Origin: Nannobrachium achirus
Lineage: Eukaryota > Chordata > Actinopteri > Myctophiformes > Myctophidae
Direction: 5' to 3'
Assembly (NCBI GenBank): GCA_963921795.1
Contig: OY997657.1
Location: forward strand, 33,390,497-33,454,496
DNA length: 64,000 nucleotides
Shown: one piece after another, positions 9,880-21,279 of the stretch
Layout of the letters: each line of letters starts with the position of its first letter
How positions within the stretch are numbered: position 1 is the first letter of the stretch
Program-made: the position numbers and the translations under genes
The notes under the pieces: model-generated
What the model was told of the DNA's origin: nothing
What the model saw: only the letters and a program-made list of their open reading frames with translations
The model's database searches: none

Positions 9880-11160
9880 AGGGATGCGGACTGAGAACCG
9901 TGCCAGTTTGGTACCGATTCCTGATTAGTCAGAACTGAAATGCCAATAGGCTCCGGGACAGAGAGTGCTGCAATCAGTATTTGAAAGTCAATTTATTCAA
10001 ACAAAGTATTTAACAAACAGACTTTACTGGGGCTGGCCACTCCATATGAACTGCAGCCAAGGTATATTTGAAGATTCATTTTAACAAGTTTCTATTTTCC
10101 ATTTGAGAAAAGGACAGCATCCATGATTGATTAACTAGCGGATAGTGTCTTCTTGCTCTCTCCCTTGAGTCTCAGCTCATTCACTATACAACACAACACA
10201 AATGAGAAGATTATAGTAGACTCTCACAAATTGGAGTTTTCGGTTTGTGTAATTATTCTCTGACTTTGGTACAAACTTCTAATTCTATTAAGGAAATTTG
10301 CAACTAAGCTGTTTTGGTGTCTACAGCAACAAGTCGGTTGTGTGCATCCCATAAACCAGAGAGACAGACAGGCATGTTGTGCATGGATAGTTAGTTGATG
10401 GGATCTAGACTCTAGATCCCATAATCTGGAGGGACTGTTGTGTTTTAATGGCTATTGCAACTGCTGGGTTGTATGTTGCCGTAATATAAAACAACCAGTT
10501 ATAACTGTTGATTATTAAATGAAATCCATCAGAGTGGTAGATGTCAATAAAGGTGTGCACGCTAGAGGATTTTCAATAATAACCACAAACATAACATGCA
10601 TGTATTTTACAGATTAATTTATTTTAATTGTAGAACACGCTTCAGACAATTCAGTCACAACCCAGAACCACACATTTGGCATTTTTAGTAAATTATTTCA
10701 GAATGGCAATTCCATGGACAGGGGATCTCAGAAATGTGTGTGATAAAATGTGACTTCAGATTAAAACATAATTAAATTTTCTCCGTCCGTACCCCTCCCC
10801 AAGTCTAACAAACAAATATAGAGAATTTCACTCAATCATAAGCCTATATTGGTAATCTGCCCTCGTACTTCATTTTCATAGACCAGAGGATGTGATGAAT
10901 AAATTATACAAAAAGTGATGCCTCATGGCTCATTCATACAGGTTGATGCCTTTATTCATGGTAAAAAGAAAATCTACTGTGTGCCGAATAAAAAACTGTG
11001 TTCCTTTATTCGCTTTCTGTATGGATGTAATCAAACAAAAATGTATTGCACAGAAAATGCACCCCTGGTGTGGAAGGAGGAGCAGGATTTTACGGAATCG
11101 GCTGACATGATCTATGGATACTGGACAGGACAGGACAGGACAGGATGAAATAACCAGACT
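9880..11160. other. Largely non-repetitive AT-rich intronic stretch
   Basis: A possible half of a mobile element (CTAGGGATGCGGACTGAGAA) sits at about 9879. A (GGACA)n run of four units is at 11125-11146. Otherwise no repeats, RNA gene or coding exon were recognised. Open frames here are short and unconvincing. Confidence 0.5.
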
Positions 11161-11182
11161 TGATATTTATGCATAATTGACA

Positions 11183-11465
11183 TACAGTATTTTCTGGACT
11201 ATAAGGCGCACCTGTCTATAAGGCGCACTGTCAATGAATGGTCTATTTTCAAACTGTTTTCATATATAAGGCGCACCTGACTATAAGGCGCACATAATAG
11301 ACGCTACCGTTGCGTTATGCATCCAACAGATGGAGCTGTGCTAAAGGGAATGTCAATGTCAGTGAATGATCCATATATAAGGCGCACTGGACTATAAGGC
11401 GCACAGTAGTTTTTTGAGAAAATTAAAGGCTTTTAAGTGCGCCTTATAGTCCAGAAAATACGGTA
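11183..11465. mobile_element. 283-bp MITE built of TATAAGGCGCAC motifs
   Basis: Termini TACAGTATTTTCTGGACTAT and its inverted partner ending in ATAGTCCAGAAAATACGGTA form 29-bp inverted repeats, with TA at both ends. The interior carries TATAAGGCGCAC six times in direct orientation and once inverted at the right end. The motif is known from a widespread vertebrate DNA-transposon-derived family. Mariner-like TA targeting is inference. No coding capacity. Confidence 0.85.
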
Positions 11466-11745
11466 CTTACATTACCATTTCAATTCTAATGTTTAGCCTG
11501 TGTGAATGATAGAATATTTGATGAACTCTTGAAGGTGTGCTACCAGACATGTATTGCAAATTGGTCAAATCACCAAACTAATTAGAAAATGTGTATTTTT
11601 TACAGCATGTCTTTTTTCCCCTCCAAATTATGGGGAGACTATCAATAAGCAATAGTGATAGCAGTATTGACATTAATAAAAATGATACCCATCCATGGTC
11701 CTGTGGCACACAGTGATATGTGGTCTCTTAACACTTCTAGCTCTG

Positions 11746-11747
<2 letters not shown>

Positions 11748-11828
<81 letters not shown>
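11748..11828. repeat. (CA)n microsatellite, about 80 bp
   Basis: Uninterrupted CA run of 40 units, among the longer pure arrays here. Confidence 0.95.
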
Positions 11829-11829
<1 letters not shown>

Positions 11830-11899
11830 CGATTTGCATCCAATTTACATGTAGCCTTGCTCACGCCCCCGCACAGTTACTGACAGTTTGTCAGACTCT

Positions 11900-12120
11900 A
11901 ACCTGCCCCTGGGTTAAATCTTTCTCCCACTATAACCATCATCCCTCTCTCCACTTACTGTCTTTCTATTTCTCTTTCTCATTCTGTTATTGTCCCCCTC
12001 TCATTGTCTTTTATTCTGCCTCACTCGCTCTCTGCCTTTTCCACCAGAATTTCCTTTTCTCCTCTGTCCTTTTTCTTTTGCTCACTATTACTGTTTTCCT
12101 TTGCTCCGGGTTAGTATTTT
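11900..12120. repeat. Pyrimidine-rich low-complexity stretch
   Basis: TTTCT/CTCTC-rich sequence; the overlapping open frame is a product of base composition. No gene is seen. Confidence 0.6.
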
Positions 12121-12667
12121 TTTCTAAGTAACCGTTAGCTCAGCCTGCATTCCCTCTGGCAGAAACGACATTACAGACCATATATTGTTCCAGGTCCATT
12201 AGTGTGTTTACTTAGGTCAGTGTCAGAAGACTCATGGACATACACTAGGTGTCCAAGACACTCTTCTGGATAGTTAATAAAGGTTATTATTATTATTTTG
12301 TCTTTCTATTTACCACCCTGACAAATCCAGTTCTCAACTGCCCATAGAAAGCGCATAGTAGTCTGTTAATTGTGTTAACAGCCTGGCATAAGTCTGTGTA
12401 ATGAGATATAAAATGTTTACTGACTTTACCCCATTGTTTGATTACCGGTGCTGGGAAGCAGCCTGACAAAATAGGAAAGAATATTATTAAATAAATTATA
12501 TTTACTGCGTACTGAGCTATACTGCTGCCACTGCTGCTGAAGTTGCATCGGTTGCTACCTGCCACTAATTAGGCTTGTTGATGATAATGACTGTGGCTTA
12601 CAATGGCAATGATGATGATGTAAGGTCTTCGAAACAATTCGCGGAGATCCCAGGAGCAGTTGTTTTA

Positions 12668-12920
12668 ATGGGGAGAGAGAGAGAGAGAGAGGGAGTGAAA
12701 GAGAGAGAAATAGACAGAGGAAGAGAGAAATAAGACAAGACAGGGATTGCAATGAGGTCTACAGAAGGAGGTATGGCTGGAAGGAAGGAAGAAAGGACGA
12801 AGGAAAGATGGAGAGGGAAAGATGAAGATAAAAAAGAATCCAAAGAAACCCAATTACGAATGAAAGGGGGAAGAAAAAACTTAAGCGAAAGTGAAGAGAA
12901 ACTAAGCCGACAATTGAAAG
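12668..12920. repeat. Purine-rich (GA)n-type low-complexity stretch
   Basis: GAGAGAGA run (12671-12691) followed by degenerate GGAAGGAAGAAAGG tract. Open frames rich in Glu, Lys and Arg here, or Ser and Leu on the other strand, are artefacts of composition. Confidence 0.8.
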
Positions 12921-12923
12921 ATG

Positions 12924-13007
12924 CCACACAGCAAAATCCTAAGTGTCAATTACGGGTCCATTTTCCCCACTCTCAGTAATATTGACACTCAGGATTTTGC
13001 AGTGTAG
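12924..13007. mobile_element. Short palindromic MITE, about 84 bp
   Basis: CACAGCAAAATCCTAAGTGT is mirrored by ACACTCAGGATTTTGCAGTG, and the inner CAATTA/TAATATTG also pairs. Arms are about 27 bp with a loop of about 28 bp. This is the shape of a very short inverted-repeat element. No target duplication could be fixed. Confidence 0.65.
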
Positions 13008-13279
13008 GGCTGCACTCCAATGCAGGAAGGAACAATGGGCATTGTCATTCCCGCTCCATTACGAGTTTCGGCTCCCTTCTAATGCATCTCCCCTGCTCAG
13101 GTCCTGTGTGCTGATTGAGTTAGTTGAATGTGAATATAAGGAGCCTTTTCAGCGCTTTTTGACTGGCAATCTGATGGCACCCCATGCCTTCCTCCATTCG
13201 TCATATTGAACTGCTGGGGGGATTGATAATAACACACACTACACATACCGCTATCTACCTACGGCTCTCACTGGCCCTC

Positions 13280-13620
13280 AGAGAGACGGAGTGGGGAGAG
13301 GAGAGGGAGAGACGTGAAAGGGGGGGGGGGGGTTGTACAGCAAGGATTAGAGGCACAAAGAGCATGAATATGAAGCAGGACAAAGAGATCAGTGTATTAC
13401 AGACACAGAGAAGAGGCCTCTGGCCTTTATTTCAGAGCAAGATGGCAGAAGTGTGCGAAGAAAAGGGAGTTAGAGGAGGGCTCAGGGCGCAGTGGAAAGG
13501 AGGTGAAAGGCAAATGAAAAAGAGAGGTTGAGGAAAGCACGTAATGAGGGATAGAAAGGTTGGTCTAGTGAGAGATGGGGGGGTAAAGAGTGAAGGATAT
13601 GAGAGAGATTGGGAAAACAT
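13280..13620. repeat. Purine-rich stretch with a G run
   Basis: GGAGAGGAGAGGGAGAGACG, a run of 12 G (13320-13331) and further AGAGG words. No coding feature is supported. Confidence 0.6.
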
Positions 13621-13779
13621 ATATTATTTGCGCTACTTTGTGACTTTCGAGTCAGATAGCCATGCAACAGCATAGTGGGGGAGAGTGCAGTTGTGAGCGT
13701 ACGGTCGGATGGTTCCCAGCAGGTGGATGCTGGCAGCCTGCTATAACAGCAGAACACTGGCCTTTAGCGCCGAGCCTCA

Positions 13780-14810
13780 CTCAGTGTTAAAGATGCCCTC
13801 TGGCGCACATTGCTTTTTAGAATGCGGGGAGTTGGCATGTAAATAGAGGCAGAAGATGTAGAGAAGTTGGCTGGAGGCTTGATGGCGACAGGATGGTGTG
13901 CGTGCATGGGTGGGTTGGTGGATGGGGGGGTTGTTTTGCTGTTGTTTTGCTTTCCGCTTGGCTTGGCTGCTTCACAGGTGAGACCAGCGGCTATGAAAGA
14001 TTTATCGGCCGACCCCCTGGATACACAAGTTTTGACGTGGCTGACTTTGTCGCGGAGGTCTTTGTGCAACATTGGCGAGTGCTTGGCAAGCCTGTTTCGT
14101 GATGAATAGAATAACACGGTTACCTTCTCCCTGTGACACCATACAATCACACCAAACCATTCCTGGCTTGACTGTTGTTTGTGTGTGCATGCATGCACTT
14201 GCACAGTATTATTTGTGTGTATGCAAGTGTGCTTTTCAGAAATAATGAAAACCCAAGTTTTCATCTTTTTTTCTTTTCATCTTCATCCAAAATATCCCCT
14301 GTGGGTTTGGGGCCGGCAGGACCAGGAAAGGAAACAAAGAGAACCCCAGAATGAGGTGTTTGCATCCTAATCCATCAGGCAAGACAGTGCAGAATCGTGT
14401 AATTCCCAACCAGCTTCGTTTGCCTCAGTGCCATGATGGTATTATCCAGATAGTGGTGGGGGGTGGGGTGGCGCTGTACAACAAACCCCTTAATTTTAGA
14501 CTATGCTAATGACACATAATGCGGCCAAACCAGCAGATGTTACACCGTTCTCATCAGTGTTGCCATTAGTTAATTACGCTCTGTGCTAATACGCTGGCTA
14601 ACTTGTAAACAATCACAAAAGGCTCTGATTGCTGGCTATATTACCCTCCCCAAAGTCCATCTTTATGCATATACTTCTGTTTCAATGATTGTGTTGTTTC
14701 AACGAGAGCTTTAAGCCTCACCTGTAGAATAAGCATCAACAGAGCATGTCCACAAATAGCACAGACTGACCGCTAATCTAACATTCCTCGGCCCTGAGAC
14801 TGACGGAGTA
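13780..14810. promoter_or_regulatory. Low-repeat stretch, candidate intronic regulatory region
   Basis: Sequence here is mixed-composition and mostly free of transposon ends and microsatellites. About 14480-14800 contains homeodomain-like words (TTAGTTAATTACG, CTAATGACAC, TATGCATAT). Such words are common by chance. The call depends on the general finding that long introns of developmental genes hold enhancers, so it is speculative. Confidence 0.2.
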
Positions 14811-14814
14811 CAGG

Positions 14815-15475
14815 AGATTAAGAAGAAGATGATTATTAGGATGAAGAGGAAGGTGACAATGATGAGCATGATAAAGATAATGATAGTAACAGAGGATAGG
14901 AGTACAGATATAAAAAGCTAGATGCCTCGTCCGCCTCTTCAGTTCATTGGAGTGACGTGCCAGTCAAGTGACTAACCAATCACAGCGCGACTTTTCCGGG
15001 ACTTATCCAAGGACTACAATTCAATTCAACAGAGCCAGTTCCGATGTTGTGCGGCTCAGCTGTTCTTACAGTCTGCGTACATAAAGACCCGCCCCCACCT
15101 GCCTCTGATAGCCTAGCAACTTCCCTATGTGTGACGCACGTGGAAGCGATGCACACGGATTCCCACCCCCTTCCCTTGATCCCCCGATGCATATGCACCA
15201 GAGTCGAAGGAGGTGTCTCCGTCTACCTTTCTATGTCTATGGATAGGAGCACAGGAGAGGATGCCATGATGACTGATAATGATGTGGAAGGTGATAATGA
15301 TCATAGTGATGCAGGACGAAGATGATGATGTTGATAATGGTGTGGGAAGAGAAAGGTCATGATAATGTGACAATATTGATAGAGATATAGGGTAGGAGCA
15401 CAAGAGATGTCTGTGGTGATGATGAGGATGATGCTGTTGCTGTTGCTGCTAATAATGATAGTGATGAACATGGCA
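14815..15475. repeat. Degenerate (GAT)n-type low-complexity stretch
   Basis: GATGATGATAATGATGATG-like words dominate 14820-14900 and 15260-15470, with a more ordinary segment between. Open frames rich in Ile and His on the minus strand come from this repeat. Confidence 0.7.
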
Positions 15476-15539
15476 CAGTAGATGAAGATCACAACTAGGA
15501 AGATGCAATTGGAAATTGCAATTGTGGTTGCAGTGACGT

Positions 15540-15850
15540 GAATTTCGCAAATAAATTTCGTCTCACCATTTGAATTTTCCCTATTCAAGTCAATGGGGAA
15601 AATGAATCCACTAATAAATAAATGGCCATTTATGGAGATCTCTTTGTCAGTCCTTGTGCCTTTTATTCCCATATATGGAGATCCTTGATGTCATCAATAT
15701 TAAGCCCATATTTTGGAAAGCCCATATATGGACATACTGTGTCAGTCTCATGTGGTCTATGATGTCAGCGATCTCCATATTTGGGAAAAGTTCATATTTA
15801 ATTAAAGTCAATGGAGAAAATTTATTCACGAACAAATGTATATAAATGAA
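15540..15850. repeat. Dispersed repeat with CCATATATGGAGATCC words
   Basis: Contains CCCATATATGGAGATCCTTG, CCCATATATGGACATACTGT and an inverted ATCTCCATATTTGGG. Short ends GTCAATGGGGAAAATGAATC and AAAGTCAATGGAGAAAATTT recur in direct orientation at both sides. Related sequence lies at 23590-23720, 26960-27020 and 62010-62130. Confidence 0.6.
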
Positions 15851-16019
15851 ACTATATCTAACGTAGGCCTATCTCTGACATATGACCCAAGTGCGTGCCA
15901 CCAAAACTGTGGGAGGAATAACACGGCGAAAAAGAAGTTTACTTAGGAGACGATGGAAGATGAAATAAAGTCAGACAAGTACTATAGTCTAGTCTGGGCA
16001 ACCAGACTAATTATAGAAG

Positions 16020-16195
16020 ATGGTTGATGATGATGATGATGATGATGAATTTAAGGACGATAGTGATAGAAGGTAGGAGCACAGGAGATGATGATTTCGA
16101 TGAAGATAAGGTCAATAGTGATGACAGCAAGGACAATGTGATGGAGAAGGAAACATTTGGCGATGATGATGGCAATGATAAGGGCCGATTCATAC
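16020..16195. repeat. (GAT)n microsatellite and degenerate flank
   Basis: Pure ATG/GAT run at 16025-16049, then GATGATTTCGATGAAGATAA-type degenerate sequence. Confidence 0.8.
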
Positions 16196-16630
16196 TCCAC
16201 CTTTAGAGACAAATTTATTTCAGGTCAGCTCTGTCCAAACTACAATATGATGTCATTCAGAGGTGAGCGTGTACGGGTACGTCATTCATTCGTCTGTTCG
16301 GTGCCACCGAGATTTTGTGACTCCCCGAACCGAAATAGATTTGTCTTTGCAGTATGCATCGGCTCTAAAAGAGAATATCATGTCGGCAACAATGGCAAAG
16401 ACAAACCTTTTTGCTCGAGACCCAAGAAAAATTAGTTCCCTCCCTGGGACCCAAACTTGTGTCAAGATCATCTGCTATTTTCACTATTGTTAAAAGTTTT
16501 AATTTCATTTTTATTTCATGAATTCCTTTGATTTCTTTTTGTAAACAAACAAAATATATATATATATTTACTCGTAATCCATAAATATGCGCCAGTGACC
16601 TGACTCACTGGTTGGGAAATGGTGCTATAC

Positions 16631-16662
16631 ACCCCCCCCCCCCCCCCCCCCCCCCCCCCATG

Positions 16663-16695
<33 letters not shown>

Positions 16696-16703
16696 AGACA
16701 CAC
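16631..16703. repeat. Poly-C run joined to (CA)n
   Basis: About 28 C in a row is followed by CATGCACACACA and a CA run. A C tract this long can fold as an i-motif (a G-quadruplex on the other strand) and is prone to sequencing error. Confidence 0.9.
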
Positions 16704-17149
16704 ACTGTCGTTTTCACTTAAGAGGGCCATAAGGGAGGAGATAGACGTGTAGAATTGCATTAAAATTCTACTTAGCTCCCTTGTCTCCCCTCTCGCCATG
16801 GAAAATGAAGAGGGAGAGAAAAGATGTGAGGCCATTATTAGTCGTCCACCTTGCACCCCCGCCCACCCACCTCCCTTGCTGCCCTTCCAGACCATTCACT
16901 CTTTATTTTCTTTCTTTCTGTCTTTAAAAAAAATGGAAATAGAACATAAGGAGATACTCGATTCACAATGAGATTGCTACATTCTGCAAGACACTGTCAC
17001 TCTCAGACTCTCAGAAACCGAGAGAAGTGGAACGAAATTCAACGAATGAGGCAGAGCTTAGTTTATTTCAAATGTTTGTCTCTTTTACCCACTGTCAGGT
17101 AGTGTGCCATTTCTTTCTCTCTCTGTGCGCTGCGGGTGTTTACTGTACC

Positions 17150-17210
17150 TCTCGTGCGTGCGTGCGTGCGTGCGTATGTGTGTGCGTGCGTGTGCGTGTG
17201 CACACATGCG
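17150..17210. repeat. (CGTG)n / (TGTG)n microsatellite
   Basis: CGTGCGTGCGTGCGTGCGTA followed by TGTGTGCGTGCGTGTG. Confidence 0.85.
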
Positions 17211-17279
17211 GCTCCAGAAAATAAGTTGTATGCTGGTTTTGAAGAGCGTATAATCAGAGGCACACAATTCCATCCTCAG

Positions 17280-18620
17280 CTCTTGTGCAGGTTCTTGTAG
17301 ACTGCTGAGCTCCTCTCCTCTCTAAGCTCTGCTTTCTGCTCTCCTCTGTCCTCCTTCCTACTCTCATCACTGATTACTGAAGAGGCCATGAGCGGCCCGC
17401 ATCACACTGTGTGTTGTTTACGTCCCTCTGTGCTACTGTGACGTAGAACAGACCTGCTTCTTATGGAGATTTATATTTGTTTCTGACTGACTCATCATGA
17501 CGTATTTTCCTCCGTTAGACATTTTGAGTGTAGAGAAACGAAGCTAAGCATGGGGGGAGGATCGGTCCTGCTTTGCACCAACTCTGCGCAGCAGGAGACC
17601 AGCAGATGGGGCACCGTCTTACTATGTTTTTAATAGATCAATGAAAAGATGTATTTTGTTGTTGTTGTTTTGACAATTCACTTTAAAAGGACAATTGCTT
17701 GGTTTCAACACCAATGTATTGAACATGCGCTATTAAAAGGGTTGCACCCTAACCATTCAGCTATTTGGTCACCCCTCTGAAAAGAACATTTATCTGGCTA
17801 CTAATCCTTCCCAAGAGTCATACTTGCTACACTAGACACAGACCAGTGGTGTGCCTTTGAGCCCTTACTTTAATAAGTAATTTGGGGTTACACCATTTAG
17901 AATTTTGTGAACTTAACATAGTTTTAAGTGTGCCACTCTAGACAGGAAAGCCAGTTTAGCCGCATGAACTGGTACCTCACCATTTAACTCATAGATCGAG
18001 ACCTAAGACCACTCTGATCCGTTTACATGAAATGTAATCTTCCACATCTTGGGCAGACTGCAGTACCAGACCTGGGTACTGTAGACTAGTCAAGTAACAA
18101 GTTAGACTCTGAGGAGATAGTAGAAACGTCAGTCTCACCCCCTGCAATAAACATGAATACTTAATGAGTGCACCAGTGTCTTGTTTTGGGTAGAAATCTT
18201 TGCTTCAGCAACGTTAGTGTCTTGTCTTCTACTGTTGAGCACCAACCCTTCAAAACTTGTCTGAAACACGGGGGACTTAACTTTTGGACCAGGCTGTGCT
18301 AGCTAGCCTGCATAATCGAAGCAATTGACTCTCCTTTTCTAGAAACTCTGGCTCTCTAGCCAATAACTTATAGTTCTGGTGTTCACTTTCACTACAACTT
18401 CCAGGGCCATACCTGCACCCTGCAGTGCTGTCTGGGGTGAAATTGATCCACTGAAGTCAAATTACAGTTCATTGCAACACACATTGCATAAGCCCTCTGT
18501 ACGTACAGTACTGTACGGTACATCAGTTGTTAGGTGCAAGGTCATTTTGTTTCAAGAAGCGCGAAGTCCACCAGAGCAAACAATTTGATGTGGGAAAATG
18601 ATAGATTATTTTTTAAAGAA
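17280..18620. other. Intronic stretch without recognised repeats or genes
   Basis: Apart from a short (GTT)n at 17658-17669, no microsatellite, inverted-repeat element or coding exon was recognised. Open frames are short and lack recognisable domains. Confidence 0.4.
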
Positions 18621-18639
18621 TCAATCACAACACAACAGA

Positions 18640-18780
18640 AAAACAGACACGGGCAATAGAGTGGGTAGGAGAGGGAGCGATATAGAGAGAGTTAGAAGAG
18701 AAGATTGGAGAAAGTGAGAAATGATTGGGAGAGGAGATGAAGAAAGGGGAAAAGGAGGAGAGAGGGAGAGAGAGAGCTGA
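18640..18780. repeat. Purine-rich low-complexity stretch
   Basis: GAGAGGGAGCGATATAGAGA-type sequence; minus-strand Ser/Leu-rich frames are artefacts. Confidence 0.6.
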
Positions 18781-18922
18781 CAGGAGGGGTATAGTGCTGT
18801 CTTTGGGCACAGTGAGGAGTACAGGCTGTGGCATTCGCTAGTGGTGCTGCATACGATCTGTTTGATCACACACACTTCAAACACACTCTCTGACTTCCTC
18901 TTGCAGACTTGGGAGATGAGTG

Positions 18923-18923
<1 letters not shown>

Positions 18924-19016
<93 letters not shown>

Positions 19017-19075
19017 GGCACGCGTGTGCTTGTGTGTGTGTGTGTGTGTCGGTATGTACGTTTTTCGTTTAGGCA

Positions 19076-19169
<94 letters not shown>

Positions 19170-19175
19170 TGCGTG
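18924..19175. repeat. Paired long (GT)n arrays
   Basis: Two GT arrays of about 88 bases each (18925-19014 and 19079-19167) are separated by 64 bp containing a third short GT run. Both strands give Cys-Val or His-Thr open frames that are artefacts. A shorter GT run is at 19325-19347. Confidence 0.95.
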
Positions 19176-19829
19176 CGCATGCGTACACTATGTGTGCACA
19201 GCTGTATATTTGCTGAGGAATGCTCTATTGATGTTTTGTTTATCTAAAGTGAGTCAGACCTAAACAAAACAAGCTATGAGTGACGGCCTCCAAACCTGGG
19301 AACAATGAGATATACAGTAAAACTGTGTGTGTGTGTGTGTGTGTGTGCATGTGACTTTGTATTTGCCATGTATATATATCATGTTATTCATGTAAATCAG
19401 TAGTATGTCTACTCGTCTCATGTCTCCGTTGCCTCCATCTTCTCTTATTTTGTATTACCAGGTCGTCTTCAGAAGAGCCCTCCGACGGCATTTCCAGTCA
19501 TCTCGATTGTCTCTCTTCTTTATTTCTGTGCCGTAAAGAATCCCTGACTCTGGAGCGCTCATTAAGGCCATTAGTAGCAAGGCACATAATAGTTAGGCAT
19601 AGACTGCTGCCTTGCCTTGTCAGCTCTGATGTTGCTAACTTCATTTAGTGGCAGACAAGTCCTTCCAGTATTTATTTCTGCTCACTATTCCACTTTACCG
19701 GTGTAAACTAGTAAGGATAATCCACAATGAGCTGCATCGAAAGAAGCTGATGACCTCTACAAAGTGCATTCCTTTTCAATAACTATGCCTCTCAGAGAGA
19801 GAGGTATCCCACTTATACCATGGACACTT

Positions 19830-20007
19830 TTTTAATTCTTTTAAAGATATGTCTTTGGGCTTTTATTGATAGGATAGTAGACTGTCAGGAAATAGGGAGT
19901 GACACGCAGTAAAGGTAGGCGGGATCAGGAATCGAACCAGCAACACACTGTCAGGCTACACTGAGCCTATGTTGTATGCGCCTGGACCGGTAGGCCAGCG
20001 GGCATCC
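19830..20007 (-). mobile_element. tRNA-derived SINE with 13-bp target duplication
   Basis: On the minus strand the B box reads GGTTCGATTCC (19928-19938) downstream of an A-box-like TGGCCTACCGGTCC segment, with TTTCCTGACAGTCTACT and a TCTTTAAAAGAATTAA end. ACCATGGACACTT (19817-19829) and ACCATGGATACTT (20008-20020) flank it with one mismatch. A closely related copy is at 32658-32858. Confidence 0.85.
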
Positions 20008-20043
20008 ACCATGGATACTTGTTAATCATTAGTGTTCTCTTTT

Positions 20044-20954
20044 TTAACTCATTTGATGCCCACGTGGTGTCAACGCGTCAATCTCTTTGATGTCTACGTG
20101 TGCCCATCGACGCGGTTGACGTGTTGTACAGTAAACTATACTGTACTGTAGCTACTGTACTGTAGCTACCGCGGTGATTAAACAAACTCCATTTCCCAAA
20201 ATGCAGCGTAAAATCACGTGACCAGGAAGTGCTGTCTGCCTCGTTCACTGCCCTGTAAAGCTGCTGCACAAACATGCCGTTTTCTCCGGATATTTTCTTT
20301 TTTTGGAGCTGTGTGAAGCACAGGCTACCTATACGTGGCCGTGTGGGTCTGTCTGTCTGTCTGTGTGTCTGTCTGTCTGTCTGTGTGTGTGTGTGTCTGT
20401 ATGTAGCCTGAACTTCCTAAACTTCGGCACGCCACTAGTCCCACAGTTTTGCCACCACACTCGCGCCATATGTCAAATCGAACGGCTTACTCGGGAATCG
20501 TGGGCTATTACTTTTCTAAGAGAAAGGTTCTATAGTTTAATTGATATTAATTTATTAGTGAATTAATTTTCCCCATTGACTTATAATGGGAATCGCAAAA
20601 ACTCACATTCAATTATTTGTCTCTCGCAAACCATAGGGGCTAGAGTTTCAAGACTTGGAGAGGAGGTTCATAATGATTTCAAGGATTAAATAAAAAATAA
20701 TTGTGTCATTTGGCCGCATGGTGGCGCCATAACACCCCACTTTACGTTTTGGCCTGTAACTCTTGAACCGTAGGTCGGAAAATTAAAAATATTTTTTCCC
20801 TGGATTCCTTGGGTCATGACACATCTCCCCATATAGGCCACGCCCATTTGCGCCATGATAGATTTTCCGCCATCTTGAATTTTCTCCAAAACACACTTTT
20901 TGCTCCTTTTCCTACATATTTTCTTCAAATGTCACAAAAATCGGTACACATGAT

Positions 20955-21010
<56 letters not shown>

Positions 21011-21276
21011 CTCCACTTCACACGGGTGTGATTTTTCTTTTCACGTTCAAAACGCGGCCTTCTCTACCGGCCGTCACACAAACGCTGTGGCGCAGGATTG
21101 TTAAAAACCGGTCCTGACTGAAAGAAAAGATTTTCGCGAAATAAACAGGACATGCTTGGATTACATTTACTCTGATTACTTTTTTCGCCAGGACCTCGAA
21201 GGTAGGCAAAATGGCGGGTTGCCATGGGCACCAGCAAATTAACCCTTGCATTCATCGTCGGCACCCGCTGTGTTAA
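20044..21276. mobile_element. TTAA-flanked (piggyBac-like) non-autonomous element with internal insertion
   Basis: TTAA sites at 20044-20047 and 21273-21276 bound termini CTCATTTGATGCCCACGTGG and GTCGGCACCCGCTGTG. The intact relative is at 29744-30236, in opposite orientation, and lacks the 20307-21030 block. piggyBac elements duplicate TTAA. No transposase is present. Confidence 0.7.
20307..21030. mobile_element. Insertion of about 720 bp inside the TTAA element, with CA array
   Basis: Absent from the related copy at 29744. It holds a (TCTG)n head (20346-20400), a segment with GGTGGCGCCATAACACCCCA and GAACCGTAGGTCGG words typical of a dispersed fish repeat, and a (CA)n array at 20958-21009. 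Exact ends are not certain. Confidence 0.55.
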
Positions 21277-21279
21277 TAC

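Noticed and set aside
11655..12131. 158-codon frame with a membrane-protein-like C-terminal half
   Set aside because: The N-terminal half is a His-Thr repeat and the rest is pyrimidine-rich low complexity giving Phe, Leu and Ser.
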